Below the pieces are notes generated by a model that saw only the letters and a list, made by a program, of their open reading frames with translations, had not been told where the DNA came from and did not search any database. A DNA stretch of 64,000 bases from Pseudophaeomoniella oleicola (Eukaryota; Ascomycota; Eurotiomycetes; Phaeomoniellales; Phaeomoniellaceae). Both the position numbers and the translations under genes were made by a program. The stretch covers positions 91,054 through 155,053 of the forward strand of contig QWDQ01000060.1 of the NCBI GenBank assembly GCA_003868215.1. The letters run 5' to 3'. Positions 1 to 13,222 of this stretch are shown one piece after another; position 1 is the first letter of the stretch, and each line of letters starts with the position of its first letter.

Positions 1-3000
1 CTCCGAAGGTCTGAGTATCCAAATCCCGCTCATTGTCGCTTGACGTCGCGCATTTCGCAGAAATTCACCACTCGGCGGCCTAATCTCCCAATCGCTGATA
101 TTAGACATATTGAGATGTCTCGTATCTTGTGAATTCAACCCCCGGCTTAGTACTCCCAGCTAGTGTCAGAGATGGTTGCTGACAGGAAGGCTTGCGAGGT
201 GAGAATAGCGACTGACCTCCAGCTCCCGGGAACAAAATGTTATAGTGAACAACTTCCAACCAACTCAAGCACCAATGCCCATGCACTCAAGGTTTCTCCA
301 TGAGGTTGGCCGCAAGACATTTAAAGGCGCTGGTTTGTTGTGCAGATGTCCTAGGATCTGAAAGAAAGCTTCTCGTTATTCCAACGGCTCCCGTCTCCCC
401 AGGGAACAGACAAGTCAGACTACACGATTTAGGATCTCATAAAGCAGCAGCTGCCTTTTCAGCTTGAGGCATACTTTTTGCTTTCAGGTGCCACATTCGC
501 TATACATCTACCAACGAATATTTGCCAACAGGTCACTCTTAAACAATCCCATACTTATTTTGCACCGGAAGCAATCGTGTACAGTATATCTTTACTAATG
601 ACTACGCCTCAGAGATACCCCCCACCGCCCCATCTACTGCAGTATCCTCGGGACGGTGTATCTGAAATGGTATTGCCATAGGTCATTGATCACCGAAATC
701 CACATCTCACTATTTTGCAGCAAAGGTCAGACCAGATGACCACTTTTCCGTTAGACTGCGACTGTATCTGCTCCATGGGGTTACCACGTACAGTACATAC
801 TACGTAGTAGTACTATGGTACACGCGCACCAAATCTAAATCTCCAATCTACTTTTGACCTCGCTTCTCTCACCCTACCATCCTTATAAGGTTCCTTAGGT
901 GGGGGCGTTAGCGGAGTTTCTGTTGTCAGGTCGAAAGGCTGTTTTACCTTCTGTCATATATAACACAAATCTGTGCCCACCCAGGTTTTGGCCGCTATTT
1001 ACGACAGCAAACAACATGGCTAGTGGCCATCTCTGATATGTCACCCTCATGTTCATGGCTTGTATCAATACCCGACCAGGTAGAGAACACTATACTTCCT
1101 ACCTGTCGTCATGTTGTTTCGCCGTTATGATCACTTCCGATTACAAGCTTTTGGTTGGCTTAGTCCAAAGAGATTTTGACAGGATAGCCTGCCAAGGCGA
1201 ATACTATAAAATAACAAGGTCCACGTCACAGCAGGGTACAGAGCATCATGACTATCAGTATTTACTTCGGACAGACATGGGGAGAGCAACTGGGGCATAC
1301 GTCGCGCAGGTGTGTTCACCCAGCCATCAGAATCTCACGAGCCATCCTTTCCTGACAGTATATGTATCAGCCAATCTTGAGGGAGAACAACAGCCCGAAT
1401 ACCTCATTTGTGTCCATCGATTCTGCTTGTTTCTGCCGAAGACGATTGTTTGTCCTTTAGCATAGTGCCTACTACACCCAGAGCGGTCAAGTCTAGAAGC
1501 TCTGTTGAAGATCGCCATTCTCGAACAAGTGATGTACAGACAGTCTTCCAAACGGGGTGGAATCACTGGCTAATATCAAAAGTACCACGGCCTCCTACGC
1601 CTCCTATAATGGCCTAAGCCGAACTCAGCAATCTTGTCCGGCTTTTGGGCATCCAAACTTGTTCAAGGTCCTGATCCTTACGGATTCTCAATCCTACCTG
1701 GCTGTACTTTTGGGTCTCCTTCAAATCCCGAAAGTCGTTTGAAAGCTTCTGTCGTATTGGTGTTCCAGGCCGCTCATGGGACTGAGAGTGTCCCAATTTG
1801 GTTACATTGCAGGGCCTACCGTGTTGTTACAAGTGGAAACCATGCTTGCCAGCACCGTGAAGATGTGGAGTCATGACTACATAATGTAAGTAGTGGCAAG
1901 CTGGTACATTGGCCATGTATCCTTAAAAGTGGACTGGTATGGACTGCTTGATTCGAGAAAATGATGCTGTCGTGGCTTCGTGAAGAGAGAAAACCATGTC
2001 TATGGTGCCTCCACACAGTCATTTCAAATGCAAGGCTTTTGGAGAGGTTGTGTTCTGATTGCAACTCGAGCGTTGCTGCCTGATAAGATTACCAAATGGT
2101 ATGCTTCAGTGCTGGCATAGGTGCGGGGGACTCACATCTCAGAGGGTCACTGGATTTTTGAAGATTTTCCAGCCTAACTACACTTTGAAGCACTTGCGAC
2201 CCGGGAATCTTGTCGATACGTACCTAGCTGGAACATGCCTACTGGATTGTTGTATGCTTCGGGGCTCACTGTGCCGACCTATCGTCAGACAGTCTCCACT
2301 GCCTTGATGACCCATTGCTTCTACAGCTTGTCATCGATTACAGCTTGCAGTGCGTGTATACAACGGCTAGAGAGGCATCTCATGCATTTGCAGCTAAGCT
2401 TGAGAGTAGAGTCTCGAGGTAGCTGCGGTACTTAGTTATTTTCATTTCACCTCATCTGACGAGCGAAATTCTGCAGCATCGCTATCAGTGCAGTGCAAGC
2501 ATTTGCTACTGGCATTCATCAAAAAGCTATCTACCAACTCCACTCGTCCAGGTCCTCATATTCTTGAGTTGCTGCAGATTCGCAACAATCTCAAGAGGTG
2601 ACACTACGCTTTGAGATATCAGAGATACTAGTGCATAGCAGGGCTACCACGCCGAGATTGATATCCACCGTTTGTGGCATTAAAGCAACCTTTCGAACTG
2701 CTGTTTTTGACTCTCGCGCCTTCAAAATCACGGGTCTTATGATGAAAACTAAGCGGATTATGAGAGACCCTTTCAGGCAATTGAGTCCAATGCACTACAA
2801 CTACACAATCTCTGCTCAGTTACGAAAATATCAGAAGCTGTATTTGAGATTCTCCGATTTTTACATCGAAGAAATGTTGTTCCACAAGGAGTTTAAACCC
2901 TCCAGGGGCGACGAGTTAGTACCAGATTTATTCAGCGAATTGAAGTGTTTCAAGGAGTCAGATTCTACACGTCATTTTCCACGGGGAGACACCACATATG

Positions 3001-6000
3001 CAGCAACAGTCGACCAGAGAGTCAAGGCGTTTCACGGTGCTCCCATTGGCTTACACTTTGGATTACAACAAGGACGGGCCAAATGGCTATATCGGCAATA
3101 GAAGTTATGATTCGTACCTTACTCATGAAAGTGGGCGAAAGTTTATGCGGGTCACGATGTAGGCTACCCTGGTCGTTCGGATCAGTTAGCCACTGGATGC
3201 CAATGCATCAACCACGTAGGTCTTGAGGTTGGCAAAGAAAGCCTTTGATGGGATGCTGCTCGATATACCCTCTATCAGCCCTTCAAGATCTTGGAAACGG
3301 TGCACGGAGCGTCACCGCGGGGGTCGAAATCCAACATGCGCAAGAGCTAATTGGTACAGGCTCGCAGGTGCCCATTTCTACTTGCCGTCCCTGGCTTAAG
3401 ACTCAAAGCCGATTTCTATGTCGCCGTTCATACGTGCGGTCGGACTTTAGACTCGGAACTACGAGTATCGGAAACACTGATCAAGACATGTCCTTTATCA
3501 ACCACTCACCTTGCAGAGATGCAATACTGAGTGACAAGAAACTTTCAAGCAGAAGTCGATCTTGCGTCATATTTGCCATCTGTTCATCCCTTCCTAGTGC
3601 CTTGCATTCAAACATGTATGGTACTTTGGGGCACGCATCTGAGAACGTGTAGGCAAAATCTGCACCACATATACCCTCCTCCCTTTACTTTGAGAGCAAG
3701 AAGGTCAGATGGGAATACGCCACATCCTCTTGCGTTATACCAGAAAGGGTAGCTTGTCGCTAGTCTTTCCCCGCGGTATCCGCCCTTGATCCAGGGTGGC
3801 TGTACAGCCTGCAGAATAGGCTGCTTCTAAAGCGCCATGTCCGACTTGCAGGGTGTTTCTCCGATCTGAAAGCCTACGTAAGCGCATATTAGCTAACACC
3901 ACATTTGGTTCGATGCGCAGGATGACGAGATTTTGGTTTTCTTTATTCAGAAAAGCGATTACTCATGGCTCGTGAAAGCGCAAAGCAGAAAGATAAATGG
4001 TACGAGAACATCTCGCTATTAGAATTCAGCTCAACATCGTTCAGTGTCTCTAGGAGCATCGATTGGGCGTACTCAGCCGTTGATCATCTCTGTCGATGGT
4101 CGTCAAATGTCCATCTCATCTCAGGTTGTTTTCAACCGCAGCAGGTAGGTAGCTCGGCCCCTGCGGATGCAGCCACCTTGCCACCTCACACGAAATTTGA
4201 GTTCGATTCAGCAAGCTGGCACCGCTCAATCTTGTGAAAACATCAAATGTCATCATTGACCTGGGCTCGGAGACCCCGAAGTACGGTTCCGTCTCAGCGG
4301 TTTCATTCGCTAAGTCAGGTTGGGGTACCTAACGGTGGGTATATTCAAGGCCTACTGCAATGGAAGGATACTGGGGGGTCTCCATCTGCTACTCAGAGGG
4401 TGCTTTGCGCTGCTTTTCTTACCATGAAGGTGATGAGCAAGTTCGAGGTATCCCTTTGCTCATCGTTGATATGCACCACCAGACTAACTGCACCCCATGC
4501 ATTTCCGCAGTCATTCCTCTATTCAGCTTCGTTTATGATCGAAATGAGCAACAACAGCGTCCCTTTTGTGGTTTATCTAGTCTCTAAGCGGGTCCTGCTT
4601 CCGGACCACCTACGTTACGCCGTCCCCATGGACACATCTCAGACATTTCCGACCAGTAAAGGGCCTGTATGCAGGCTCATGAGGCTGTAGCGACTGGTAT
4701 TGTCGCGTAGCATTCTAACCTTCGCAGGATTATGAACTTGCTTTATTCATCTAGCACCGCGGAGTGCTGGCCAATGCTGCGAACGACTACTGCAGTCGTT
4801 GCCATTTGCATTCGGTTTTCTTGGCCTTTGTCTGTCTGCTTCTAGCCCATGAAGGATACCGCCGGGCAGGACACACATCAGCATATCGTACTCGTGGAAG
4901 TTCTGTTTTCGAGACTCGATCATTACGTATATATGAAGGATGTAACTGGCTATGTCCTTCAGATAGTATGCGACTTTCCTTGATCGTGATCACCACAGCT
5001 TCCCCTCTCCCAACCTTGCGCTGGAGAGGCGCTAAGGGAGTAGCAAGGCCGAGTTGACCCAAGCTACTGGCTTGGTTCTGGTAAGACGTGGGAAATATCT
5101 AACCCGTGGACAGCAACGCACCAGGAAGAGCGTGAGGATCAGAAAAATTTCTGGCTTCCACAGTGGTTGGAAGATAATAGAGAAGGGCTCAGTTGAATTC
5201 GAATGGCAATCCAAAGAGAGGCGGAAATAGATCAAAACAACTCTCACGTCATGGAAAGTAGTCCCTCTTGCCATCGATTGGATCCCAACCGCAACCAATG
5301 TTTGATTCATCCTGATGCGCTACGCAGGCGAATGCTCGAGATAACAGGATATATCGTAATAGTTCGTCTCGCGTAAGACCATGTCTTCAGATACGAAACC
5401 CGGGACCTTCAAGTAATCTCCATCCAGGTCGTCATTGGGCCATCTCGATTTGAAGACAACAGTCGACAAACGGAGAAAAAGGCCAGGGTAAACATTCTAC
5501 GAAGCATAGGCAGAGGCTGGTAATTGAGCAGTCATGCTAGAGAATATACCAAGTCACTCAGACGATCCGATCCAATTGAAGTAAGCAGTGAACGGATCGT
5601 TCAGAAGATGAGATGGGTAGTGAAATTTGATGAGCTCCACAAGAGCCGATGTTCAATGCCTACTAAGAACGGTCTCAGTATAGGCCAGGGAATCCATCTC
5701 GTATATGTACTCGACGCTGTCTTGTAAAATGGGGTAAGGTAAGAGGATTTGCGCTTGAGATGTTCAGATTACATCCGCCGCCTCTGAGGGTAACCCTTGC
5801 TGGTCCTCAGAGACTTGTTGCCACCTTAACGGATAGCCCTTACAAGTTAGACCTGGCTCTGATATCTGCCACGGAAGGGGCTCGAGCTACAGATAACAGG
5901 ATTTACAAACGGTTGGCGGTTTCAAAGCAAGAAGTCTGTCTTTGTTCGAGTGCACGATACCTACACACCACGCTCTTCCCAGGGTAGGGACGTTTATGAC

Positions 6001-8220
6001 GCATCTTCTCAGTCAGATAGATCATTCTTCGAGCATGTCGGAGGAAGACGGCCTCCTTGATAGAGATGAAATCGAAGAGAGCAGTTGAGTACACCGGGAA
6101 GGTAAAGTAGATAAAATTGCTTCAATCAGTATTTCGCCGTTCATGCCGCCTCGGACTTTCCGGCCGGTCACAGAAAGTATATTCTACAATTTCCAGACGC
6201 TTTATCAATTCATTCAGGTCTTCTTTCATCGCGCCTTTCATCTTTGAAATCCTGGCCCCGGAGGGATTCAAGGGATATATTCAGCATCCATAACCTACGA
6301 TGTTTCTCCGACTAATCAGGCAAGTCGCCTATGGATTCACGCCATCTTCTATCATTGTTGAATGTCTCGTGTCTTTGTTTGTACTTTCCTGGGGCTATGA
6401 CCGTGTTGCCTGAATCGTCGGCATCCTTCCGCTTCATCGGCGACATCTCCATGCCCAAGGCGGATATTTGTATACCCATAGTTTGTTCGACAATGCCGAA
6501 TAAATGGTGCACGGTGAATTAAAGGTGCAGGGAGGGAAGACCGACGACGTCCTAGTCTACTTCACACCCTGACCCGGCTCGGCTCGATAACCACCGACGT
6601 GGCGCTGGGACCTTTGCGATGAGCTCTTCCAAGCTGCGCACTACATCTTAGCCCTTGGCGAATTGGGACCGTCCGACGTCTGCCACTTTAGCGACGATCC
6701 TTGTACCACTAATTCCGCGGATTGGAGGAAACTCAATTCGGAGAGAAAAGCTTTGGGCCGCATCCTGCAAGATGGTGGATGCATGGTAGGTCGACATCCC
6801 TAAGGAGAATGGAGAATTGCATAACCCCCCCAGGCCCAGCGAACAAGGTCCCTAGGGGAAGACGTCAATGGCAGAGACCCCTCGGCCTTCAGCCATCAGG
6901 CGGCACCGACCCATGTGGCTTGATCGCCAATCTCTTCCGCCTTAATGCTGGAGTTTGTCCTTTGGTCACCAGTGGGGTGCCCCGCCAGATGCGCCAGGAT
7001 GTCTCTGCGGTATACCAGGATCGGTATCAAGGCTCGATCCTGTCCGGGGACCTTTTTTGCCTGTCTGGTCAAGTCTTCTTTTCTCCAGATGAACTTTAAA
7101 AAAAAGGGCAAATGGGGTGACCCGAATGCCGGCCGCTTTCGACAGACGTTCGTTGTTGATCTTTTCATACCCAAATAACAGCCAGAGCGGGGCGAAGGGC
7201 TACTGAAGCGAAACGAGCTGCGTATTCTTTCTTGCGGTGCCGTCATCCTTGCCGTGGAGTGTGACCTTTAGCAGCGCACGGCCATTTGTGTTGGGGCTGT
7301 ACGCCTTGTCCTTGCGGCCCGGTTGGAAGGTTCGAAAATCGCGCGCGACGAGGACTACCGATCGAACAGCCATTCTACTTGACGGCCTCGGGTTGTCAAC
7401 GCACGCTCGCGAATCAAGCTATGCTGCAACAACAGCCACCAGACACGATCTTACGACCCAGTCCTTACTACAGTAAATGTCCACCATACACAATTAGGCG
7501 ACCCTCCTTTCACAGTAGTGACCCTCCCGCAGCCAGCAAATGAATTGACCTTTCTTTAATGAAAACGTGATTTAACGCACAGATCCTGCCAGCCATTATG
7601 CCTGGACACTGCTGGGCGTCCTTCCCTGCCGCGTCGGGCGCATCGGACTGGTCTGCCATTCCCTCTGTCGAATTCTGCATCCGCGACCGCCAAGATGGTG
7701 CAGCTCCGTGGTGAAAGTGGTAGTCTCTCAGGGCAGCTTCGTGCACCGTAATCCTCTATGTGGAGCACTAACTTCCAGTTTCAATCAACAACTGACTTCA
7801 TCCCAATTCAGTTTCTCAAGAGCACCAAAACTTAGACCGGCTTGCGCTAATTTCGCTCGAGAGGCGTTGTTTTCCACAGTCAGCCGTCCGTCTCGAGACA
7901 ACGTTGGATCTCTTGAGACAGGTCCTCCAATGAGCATTTTCTGCGTTCACACTCCATTGTAGTTGTCCCTGGTACATGCACCAACCACCGAAATGGGGAT
8001 GATCTATAATGTCATGAAGTATTGCACGTTCCGAGTGGGTTGCAAAGACCTGCGTACAGCTTCGCTTCCATACTGCCTTTCATTCGCAGCTTGTAACACC
8101 CAGCCTTGGTCACACGTCTTGGTGTTCCGAACCAACCTTTCCCTCCATATGATGCCCCTTTTGATTTCGTTTCTTTTGCTGGTGATGTTGCACGAATAAC
8201 GCATTCTTGAGGCTCTGCCT
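1..8220. other. Gene-poor stretch, no supported CDS
   Basis: All six frames contain only short open stretches, mostly under 140 codons. The longest, at 2598-3101 (+), opens with GTG rather than ATG and matches no family I know. I saw no HET, NACHT, ankyrin, transposase or reverse-transcriptase motif. Base composition is near 45-50% GC by eye, so this is not the AT-rich type of decayed DNA seen at the right end. It contains one copy of the 12-bp palindrome listed separately. It could hold long untranslated regions, non-coding RNA genes or badly decayed genes, but the sequence does not let me tell these apart. Confidence 0.6.
798..809. repeat. 12-bp perfect palindrome, copy 1
   Basis: The sequence TACTACGTAGTA is its own reverse complement. 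Exact copies also lie at 22631, 24359, 24889 and 44294, all outside recognised genes. Here it sits among further GTAC-containing words. Confidence 0.9.
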
Positions 8221-9660
8221 TCTCAGAGATGATCTGCTTGCCCACCTCGCCGCTAGTACCCCCAGCGAACTGGAGCTCGCCACATGCTCATCAGGTTAGT
8301 TCGCTCCTCTCGTATATTGCAGTCACATATCAGCCCTTGAACAACCCTTGCTGCAGCATGAACAGGACGTTGGCCAGTCTCAGATTCCTCTAAGCGGGGC
8401 AACAAACGATCTTCTCGTCGATCTCCTCTTTCTGAGTCTATAAGAAGTCGATTTGCAATCCCGGTAAATAAAGCATGGGATTCGCTTGCCCATAGCCGTC
8501 TCGCGCCAGCCGGGTACTCGTATGTAGATTGGTGGGTTGATACCCAACCGGTTCGTGGTCCACCACGTCAAGTGTTGGTCACCCAGTAGGCTGTGTGGGC
8601 ATAGGACTCGTTAGCTGTAACGACCGCAGGAACAATTGACGCAACAGATATCTGAGAAGGCGGCTACAGCCAATTGTCTCTCAGAGACAACTCTGCATAT
8701 CAAGGCCCCATTAGCAGCCATCCAGTGAAGCAGCTCGACCGATCTTTCAGAGAGGCCGTCTACCTCTGCCGTTACCACGAACCTTTCAGTATGCCGGCGA
8801 ATGATTCAACAGAATCGGATGGAATTCGAACCAAGACAGGTCAACGGACAGGTGAGCTTCTTTGCGCGGGCTCTCGAAGGTCCGCGAGTTCAAGCGAAAG
8901 CTTACAAAGTTCGTAGATCCGTCAGATGAAGCGAGCAAAGGAGCCACGTATTACGCCGAACGACGAGATGGCCAGAGAGGTGGCTCTAATCCCAAACCTG
9001 AACGACCGAAACCTATCACACCAGTTCCGAATAGGCCAGGTGATAGGTATTCTAGTGATCCCCATGCAGAGCGAACTCTGGAGCGCTCCGAGCGACAGGA
9101 TTCGAAGCAAGCGAGCAAAGCTACTCGCCGGCAAGAAGGGGACCCGACTTTTGAAAAGCCTCTTCCCTCGGCGAGGAGAGACACGAAGGGAACGCCCCCT
9201 TCGAAACGATAACGCCAACTCGACGCCTGAGTCGCAGGTTTCCGCCATCGTTCTCAGCTCTAACACTCGACCACCATATCCGAGGATTGCAAACTCGGGG
9301 CTCTGGTCATGGTTGCGCTGGTTTTCTCGTCTGATGACTCTGATGCATTCCTGCGGATTTTGTGGCAACTTGTTCATTCCAAGGCCGAATACCGTGCAAG
9401 TCTGCCTAGAGATACTGGATCTAAATCAGGACAACAGTCACACTCTTTTCAGGTTGTCAAAAAGACGACAGCACTCAGATCAGCAAGTCAGATCGAAACG
9501 GGGCCGACTAATCTTATGTTTCTGTACCCTATGCATTGACACATCGGGAGAAGCAACTCTGGATTGGCAAGCCAGCTTACCCGCCTTTTCCAGCGCCTCT
9601 CAACAAAACCACGGGTCAGAAATGGACATCTTGAGAATATTTGCATGTGCATTGAATTAG
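8221..9660. other. Stretch with several overlapping open frames, coding status unresolved
   Basis: Between about 8860 and 9380 several frames are open at once: 8862-9212 (+, 116 codons), 8926-9660 (+, 244 codons, ATG start), 8922-9377 (-, 151 codons) and 8951-9184 (-, 77 codons). The 8862 frame would give a charged, disorder-like product, and the 8926 frame a basic one. None matches a family I recognise. Simultaneous openness on both strands points to base composition rather than selection on one frame. Splice-like words such as GTTAGT and GTGAGC with pyrimidine-AG acceptors also occur from 8300 to 8900, so a fast-evolving multi-exon gene is possible but not demonstrated. Confidence 0.35.
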
Positions 9661-10536
9661 ACTGCATCGGCTCTGGCTGGTCGAGCCCATGGGCTTATGC
9701 CCGGTGTCGCAGGTGTTCAGTGTCGTAGCTACACTGGAGTTGCGGCTGAAGCTGCTGGCTAAGAAGGCCAGCGGAACATGTGATTGCTTATATGTACCTT
9801 CGTTAATCAATTTTCTTCAGATACCACATCATTCAGGAGCGTTCTTGCGAGTCTGCCACTGGCCTGAGCTGGGTGGGATGGGTGGGATGGCGTATCTTTC
9901 GATATCATTTGTGGGCAGGCGGCACGGGCGTGACCCGTTCAAAGGGGTGAAGGTTACCCAACGATGCGCAAGTCATCATACGAAATACTGGGATAACGAA
10001 TATGTGTTTAGTATATCACGTTGAGGTCATATTATACAGCGCCATCAACTGTATCTGGGGGCTTTCTTCATGGCTATATCCATCGGCTTGGGCAAGAACA
10101 GAATCAAGAGAAGTGACCAACTAGGTGCTACCTGTTCGCAAACACGAGTCAGAGTCAGATGAATCGTCTCCGCCGGAACCTTTTCCAGGCTCCAGACCAT
10201 CGACGTGGATCTACTGTATGTACAAGCATGTCGAAAGCGACAGCAATAAACGCAAGAGCCTCAGAAGCAATACTGCTGCTATGAGGAGGCTGTTAAAATT
10301 CACTTGCTAGGGGTAAGGAGATAAGATAGGATATGGCTCGATGCCCACTGAATGTTAGCGCGTGGAACAAAGACTTTGGGGTCATCTCCTAAGGCTGTAC
10401 GAGTGGGCAGCTCGAGCAACAAGCGAATGGCCAAAAGTACTGAGTCAGACGATAAGCCCCATGGTAGCCTTAGCTCCACCAAAATCTAGACAATTTCCCC
10501 TATCCTTGTTGATGCCGCTGTTGTCATCATGATCGT

Positions 10537-10572
<36 letters not shown>
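10537..10572 (+). repeat. CAG trinucleotide microsatellite, 12 units
   Basis: Twelve uninterrupted CAG units lie in gene-free DNA. No open frame with an identifiable product runs through them, so a polyglutamine tract is not supported. Uninterrupted tracts of this length usually vary between strains. Confidence 0.95.
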
Positions 10573-10575
<3 letters not shown>

Positions 10576-11756
10576 CTTGCTTGTCAAACCTTTGGGCAAA
10601 CGAGAGGCTCGAATTTCCCAATCTATCAAGCTGCGTCGATAGTGATCTCCTAGGATTCCTCTCTACGATAATCTAGAAACCGATCGACTCTCATCGAGAA
10701 GAGTTGGAGGAGACTTCGAAGCAAGGTATGGAGATCTTAAGCCTGGGCCGATCCTTGTATCACTAGTACAGTAGGTTCCCCCATCTCGCCATCATCTCTA
10801 CCGTGGTCCACTTGGGGGTAAGTTGCGGTACGAAGCAACGACACGTAGTGTTTTGCATTTCTGGGCTGGCCTTGTGTCCCACAGGTCGGGCGGTAATAAG
10901 GACTCAAGTGACGCTGCTGTAGAAGCCCTACATACATACGTAGTAGGAATTACAGTATACTGTAATTACTCAAGCTGCATCGCTGATAAGCTGACCATTC
11001 GAGACATGTCTTTTCTTCTAGGCTTTTGACTTTCCTGGCAATCGGAGCCATTGGGGCTACCATGTACTAGGGCCTGGAGCCTGGGGGAAATTGAGATTCC
11101 ACTTCCTTTCTTAAGGCACATAGTAGCAATCAATCCTAGCATGTCGTATTAGCATGCATCGTGGTAATTACTATATGAAGCAGCATCAATGAGCACCCAA
11201 CTCGGCAGGACCATGTACCTACCTAGGTGCTTCTCCCTTAAGTCTTCAGAGACTCCTCCTTCCTCCTTCGAGACGTATACCAGTCGACTTCTCTTGCTGC
11301 GGGGAATGGGAATTCAGCATTGGAACAGGTGTCCAAGCGTCGGGTATCCTAGACAGACGAGATTCCTGTTGCCAACCCCAGCGAGAGAGGGGTGCAAGGG
11401 GAGACCATTCTTTCGGACTTTGGTGTGGTAGGACGGCCAATGCAGAATGCAGAAGGCAAACGCAAATGCAAATGCAGAGTGGACCGAGAACGGATGTAGG
11501 TGCTTCGATGCTAACGTACACGCCTCCGCAGGGCTGCCTGATTGATATCTGGTCTCTGGTGATGATACTGTGCGGCAGTAGAGTTAGGCGTACCTTAGGT
11601 ATTACTCGGTTAGCCCTCGAATCTCGGGTTCCCTCTGGCTCTTAGGCTAATAAGTTAAGGAGTGAACCCCCCCAAGAGCAGATATCTATATACAGAACAC
11701 AGGAACCGACTCTCTGTAATTACATGTATCATCAGTTCTCTGGGAAGTGGGCAGAA

Positions 11757-11786
11757 GCAACAGCAACAGCAACAGCAACTGCAACT
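11757..11786 (+). repeat. Hexamer array, GCAACA changing to GCAACT
   Basis: Five head-to-tail hexamers: three GCAACA followed by two GCAACT. The unit changes once along the array and keeps exact 6-bp phase. Confidence 0.9.
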
Positions 11787-11859
11787 GCTGAAAGATGCCA
11801 GATAACCCCCAGAGACTACAGTAATGGGTAAACATTCAATTAATAACTGAATCCTTCTT

Positions 11860-11873
11860 GGGGGGGGGGGGGG
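11860..11873 (+). repeat. Homopolymer run of 14 G
   Basis: Fourteen consecutive guanines in gene-free DNA about 1.35 kb upstream of the Clr5-domain gene. Such a run can adopt quadruplex structures and is also prone to sequencing and assembly length errors. Confidence 0.9.
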
Positions 11874-11940
11874 CCGCATTCCTTGATCCCCAATCATACC
11901 GTTATCTACTGTAACTTAGTTATCTCTACTTGCGTTAATT

Positions 11941-12024
11941 ATGCCTATGCCCATGCCCATGCCCATGTCCTTGTCCTTGTCCTTGTCCTTGTCCTTGTCC
12001 TTGTCCTTGTTCATGTTCATGAGT
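11941..12024 (+). repeat. Hexamer array with stepwise unit drift, 14 units
   Basis: Fourteen hexamers in strict phase: ATGCCT, three ATGCCC, ATGTCC, six TTGTCC, then TTGTTC, ATGTTC and ATGAGT. The middle is homogeneous and both edges diverge one base at a time, as expected if a minisatellite expands from the centre while its edges decay. It continues directly into ACCTA/TAGGT-rich sequence. Confidence 0.9.
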
Positions 12025-12055
12025 ATACCTAACCCATGCTCATACTCATATCTAC

Positions 12056-12135
12056 CTACTATTATACCTACTATTAGGAAGGTAGGTAGGTAATTACCTA
12101 GGTACCTGTACCTACCTTACCTTGGTAGGTAATTA
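12056..12135. repeat. ACCTA/TAGGT-rich palindromic tract
   Basis: Dense, partly inverted copies of ACCTA and TAGGT, including CCTAGG palindromes and two TAGGTAATTA words. Similar ACCTAGGTA words occur near 11216, 22797 and 44676. No protein-coding frame is apparent. The tract may be simple-sequence expansion or part of a promoter region. Confidence 0.7.
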
Positions 12136-13222
12136 ATTCAGATGCGGATTTTGATGTACAGTGGCGTATTACTGTATCACCAACCCCAACCATCGACATC
12201 CATCCATCCTTTCATCAATCCATTCATTCATTCAATCATTCGTGCAGACCACAGCACTTTCCCTTGTCTCCCTACGGGCAGTAAGAGACACTTGCACAGG
12301 AATAGCATAGGGCAAACCGCTTTCCTCATCCTTCGCCCAACGGCTTCTGGTCCTCAACTGGGGACAAGAATAGCAACCCCGTCGTCCGTCATTCAATCCT
12401 CACACACCAGTGTTGATCCTACCAAACCCTCGACCGCCATCATCAAATCAGGATTCCAAGTGAATTCCCAGTAACTTACCATTCAACCATCGTACCTAGG
12501 AGTTGGCCTTTCGACCCCTGGTCGTGCAATCCTACACGGTCTGTTGTGATCGTCTAACTTTGACCCCAATGCGCCGACAGGCTTAAAGTCCAGGTACTTT
12601 GGGACAGAGTTCCTTCGACCCGGGGGATTGGTTACAATAGCCACTACCAAAGCCCAATTATTCGTCGCATTCTCACTTTCAGCTGACTTTGTCACGTATG
12701 CCTCATCGATTCATGGGTACACTTAAACCGTCTGATTCATTTCTGGGATAGACACGGGCTGGCTCGTACGATTCATGCATCCATTGGCGGCTTCTCCCCT
12801 TCGATTGTCCAACACCTGTTCGCGCTTATTGTCAACAAGCATACCAGAATCGTTTGCCTGCATCTAACTATTGCTTCACCCTCGCTTGTTGTCACTCAGC
12901 TACTTAGGTCGAAGCGTCGCCAGCACCTGGATCCCGCTTCGGTCATTTGGTGCACCGTGGACCACCTTTGTCATCCGTCGTCCGCCTTGCTGCCTAGTCA
13001 ACGTTTGTGTCCTTCCGGACCACCAGGCCTCCCTTATCACGGCCGGCCAAGGCCGTTGGTGCGGCCTTATGGTGATCTATGCTCTCAGCGCCGTTGTACT
13101 TGCCGCTCTTCTCGCTCGGAACTACAGTTTCGTGCGATATGCTCGGGACGTAGGTGATCTAAGTTTACTACGCATCATCTGCCTTCGTTTACACTGACGT
13201 CGGACATCCAACCGCTTCCATT

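Noticed and set aside
2598-3101. 167-codon open stretch on the plus strand
   Set aside because: It opens with GTG, matches no family and shows no splice context. Such lengths arise by chance in this much gene-free DNA.
6591-6803. 70-codon plus-strand stretch that reads protein-like and continues upstream in the same frame through three stops
   Set aside because: Length is not significant and no domain is recognisable. Treating the stops as mutations would be speculation.
8820-8835. Possible tRNA T-loop (TTCGAA words, also at 23755)
   Set aside because: No matching acceptor stem, D-arm or anticodon arm is found around these words.
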